Origin: Streptomyces sp. CB02056
GTDB lineage: Bacteria; Actinomycetota; Actinomycetes; Streptomycetales; Streptomycetaceae
NCBI RefSeq assembly: GCF_001905545.1
Contig: NZ_LIPD01000007.1
Coordinates: 565,045-629,044, forward strand
DNA length: 64,000 nt
Direction of reading: 5' to 3'
Both the position numbers and the translations under genes were made by a program. Position 1 is the stretch's first letter. Each line of letters opens with the position of its first letter. The notes under the pieces are model-generated. The model did no database searches, was not told the origin of the DNA, and saw nothing but the letters and a program-made list of their open reading frames with translations. Below, in pieces: positions 63,394-64,000 of the stretch.

Positions 63394-64000
63394 ATGAGCG
63401 ACGACGGCGGGCACGGCACGGGCTTCTTCACCTCGGTGGCGGACGCCGCCGAGCAGTTGGCCGCCACCGGCTACCTGGCCTCCACCTCCGTGGCCACCAC
63501 CGTCTTCCTCGCCGACCGGCTCGGCAAGCCGCTGCTGGTCGAGGGCCCGGCCGGGGTCGGAAAGACCGAACTCGCCAAGGCGGTGGCGGCGATCGGCCGC
63601 GCCCGGCTGGTCCGGCTCCAGTGCTACGAGGGCATCGACGAGGCCCGCGCGCTCTACGAGTGGAACCACGCCAAGCAGCTGCTGCGGATCACCGCCGGCC
63701 GCGACGAGGGCTGGCAGGAGGCCCGCACCGACATCTTCGGCGAGGAGTTCCTGCTCGCCCGCCCGCTGCTCACCGCGATCCGCGGCGAGGAGCCGACCGT
63801 GCTGCTGATCGACGAGATGGACAAGGCCGACGTCGAGGTGGAGGCGCTGCTGCTGGAGGTGCTCAGCGACTTCCAGGTCACCGTCCCCGAGCTGGGCACC
63901 ATCACCGCCGAGCGCCGCCCCTTCGTGCTGCTCACCTCGAACGCCACCCGCGAGCTCTCCGAGGCACTGCGCCGCCGCTGCCTCTTCCTCCACCTCGACT
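63394..64000 (+). CDS. MoxR-type AAA+ ATPase (5' part only)
   Basis: At least 202 residues; open at the right edge. ATG 63394 follows GGGGCAGG. Residues about 50-60: LVEGPAGVGKTELAKAVA (Walker A); about 145: TVLLIDEMDKADVEVEALLLEVLSDF (Walker B and sensor region); then TITAERRPFVLLTSNATRELSEALRRRCLFLHLD (sensor 1 and arginine-finger region). LYEWNHAKQLL is typical of the CoxD-like group. These ATPases usually work with von Willebrand-factor-A proteins to mature a metalloenzyme or complex; the partner would lie beyond the window. Confidence 0.92.
   Translation, partial: MSDDGGHGTGFFTSVADAAEQLAATGYLASTSVATTVFLADRLGKPLLVEGPAGVGKTELAKAVAAIGRARLVRLQCYEGIDEARALYEWNHAKQLLRITAGRDEGWQEARTDIFGEEFLLARPLLTAIRGEEPTVLLIDEMDKADVEVEALLLEVLSDFQVTVPELGTITAERRPFVLLTSNATRELSEALRRRCLFLHLD

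Overview
The window is a 64 kb piece of a very GC-rich genome with strong third-position G/C bias, GTG starts, GGAGG-type ribosome binding sites and many Ala/Pro/Arg-rich proteins. Several families here are typical of Streptomyces and Kitasatospora: an AfsR-type SARP regulator with NB-ARC and TPR domains, a DUF6230-DUF6114 pair, a mycothiol-dependent isomerase-fold protein, many TetR regulators and many secreted hydrolases. I therefore read it as chromosome of a Streptomycetaceae member. I saw no tRNA, rRNA, CRISPR array, insertion sequence, prophage or polyketide/peptide synthetase cluster.

Layout. 0-2.7 kb (minus strand): an operon encoding a lipoprotein homologue of the soluble PQQ glucose dehydrogenase, followed by pqqA, pqqB and the start of pqqC, so enzyme and cofactor pathway lie together. 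3-5.8 kb: an ArsR-like regulator and small uncharacterised genes. 5.8-10 kb: a cell-surface module of a cellulose-synthase-like glycosyltransferase and an acyltransferase with an SGNH domain. 10-14.7 kb: an acetyltransferase, a secreted GH25 muramidase, a secreted M1 aminopeptidase and a DinB-fold enzyme. 14.9-20.7 kb: a LysE-type exporter, a TetR regulator, an M14 carboxypeptidase preceded by a small propeptide-like gene, and an oppositely oriented three-gene operon ending in a BNR-repeat protein. A 14-bp motif occurs upstream of both operons.

21-27.8 kb: a probable lipid or hydroxy-acid catabolic group: TetR, SDR dehydrogenase, NmrA-like/HxlR pair, PAF-acetylhydrolase-like hydrolase, and an acyl-CoA dehydrogenase with a phosphotransferase. 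The SDR gene and the phosphotransferase-dehydrogenase operon have almost identical promoter/operator sequences. 28-37 kb: surface and secreted proteins (deacetylase-like lipoprotein, a very large putative glycosidase, a ricin-type lectin, a small three-repeat Cys protein), plus a PEP-mutase-like enzyme, a LuxR regulator and a GNAT. 37.5-43.4 kb: a TetR gene with a perfect operator palindrome, the large SARP regulator, a probable MspJI/AspBHI-type modification-dependent restriction enzyme, and an orphan L7/L12 C-terminal-domain protein.

43.5-54.9 kb: a bifunctional penicillin-binding protein with altered transpeptidase motifs, a channel-like membrane protein, a GNAT, a Gfo/Idh oxidoreductase, two methyltransferases, a DedA protein, a TPR protein, a HAD-like protein, and an overlapping hydrolase/spermidine-synthase-like pair. 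55-64 kb: a second NB-ARC/TPR protein, a selenium-binding-protein (methanethiol oxidase) homologue convergent with a globin-reductase, the DUF6230-DUF6114 pair with a TetR, a secreted protein, and the start of a MoxR-type ATPase gene.

All family calls come from reading motifs in the translated sequence; no database search was run. Positions of operators and terminators come from inverted or direct repeats found by eye.
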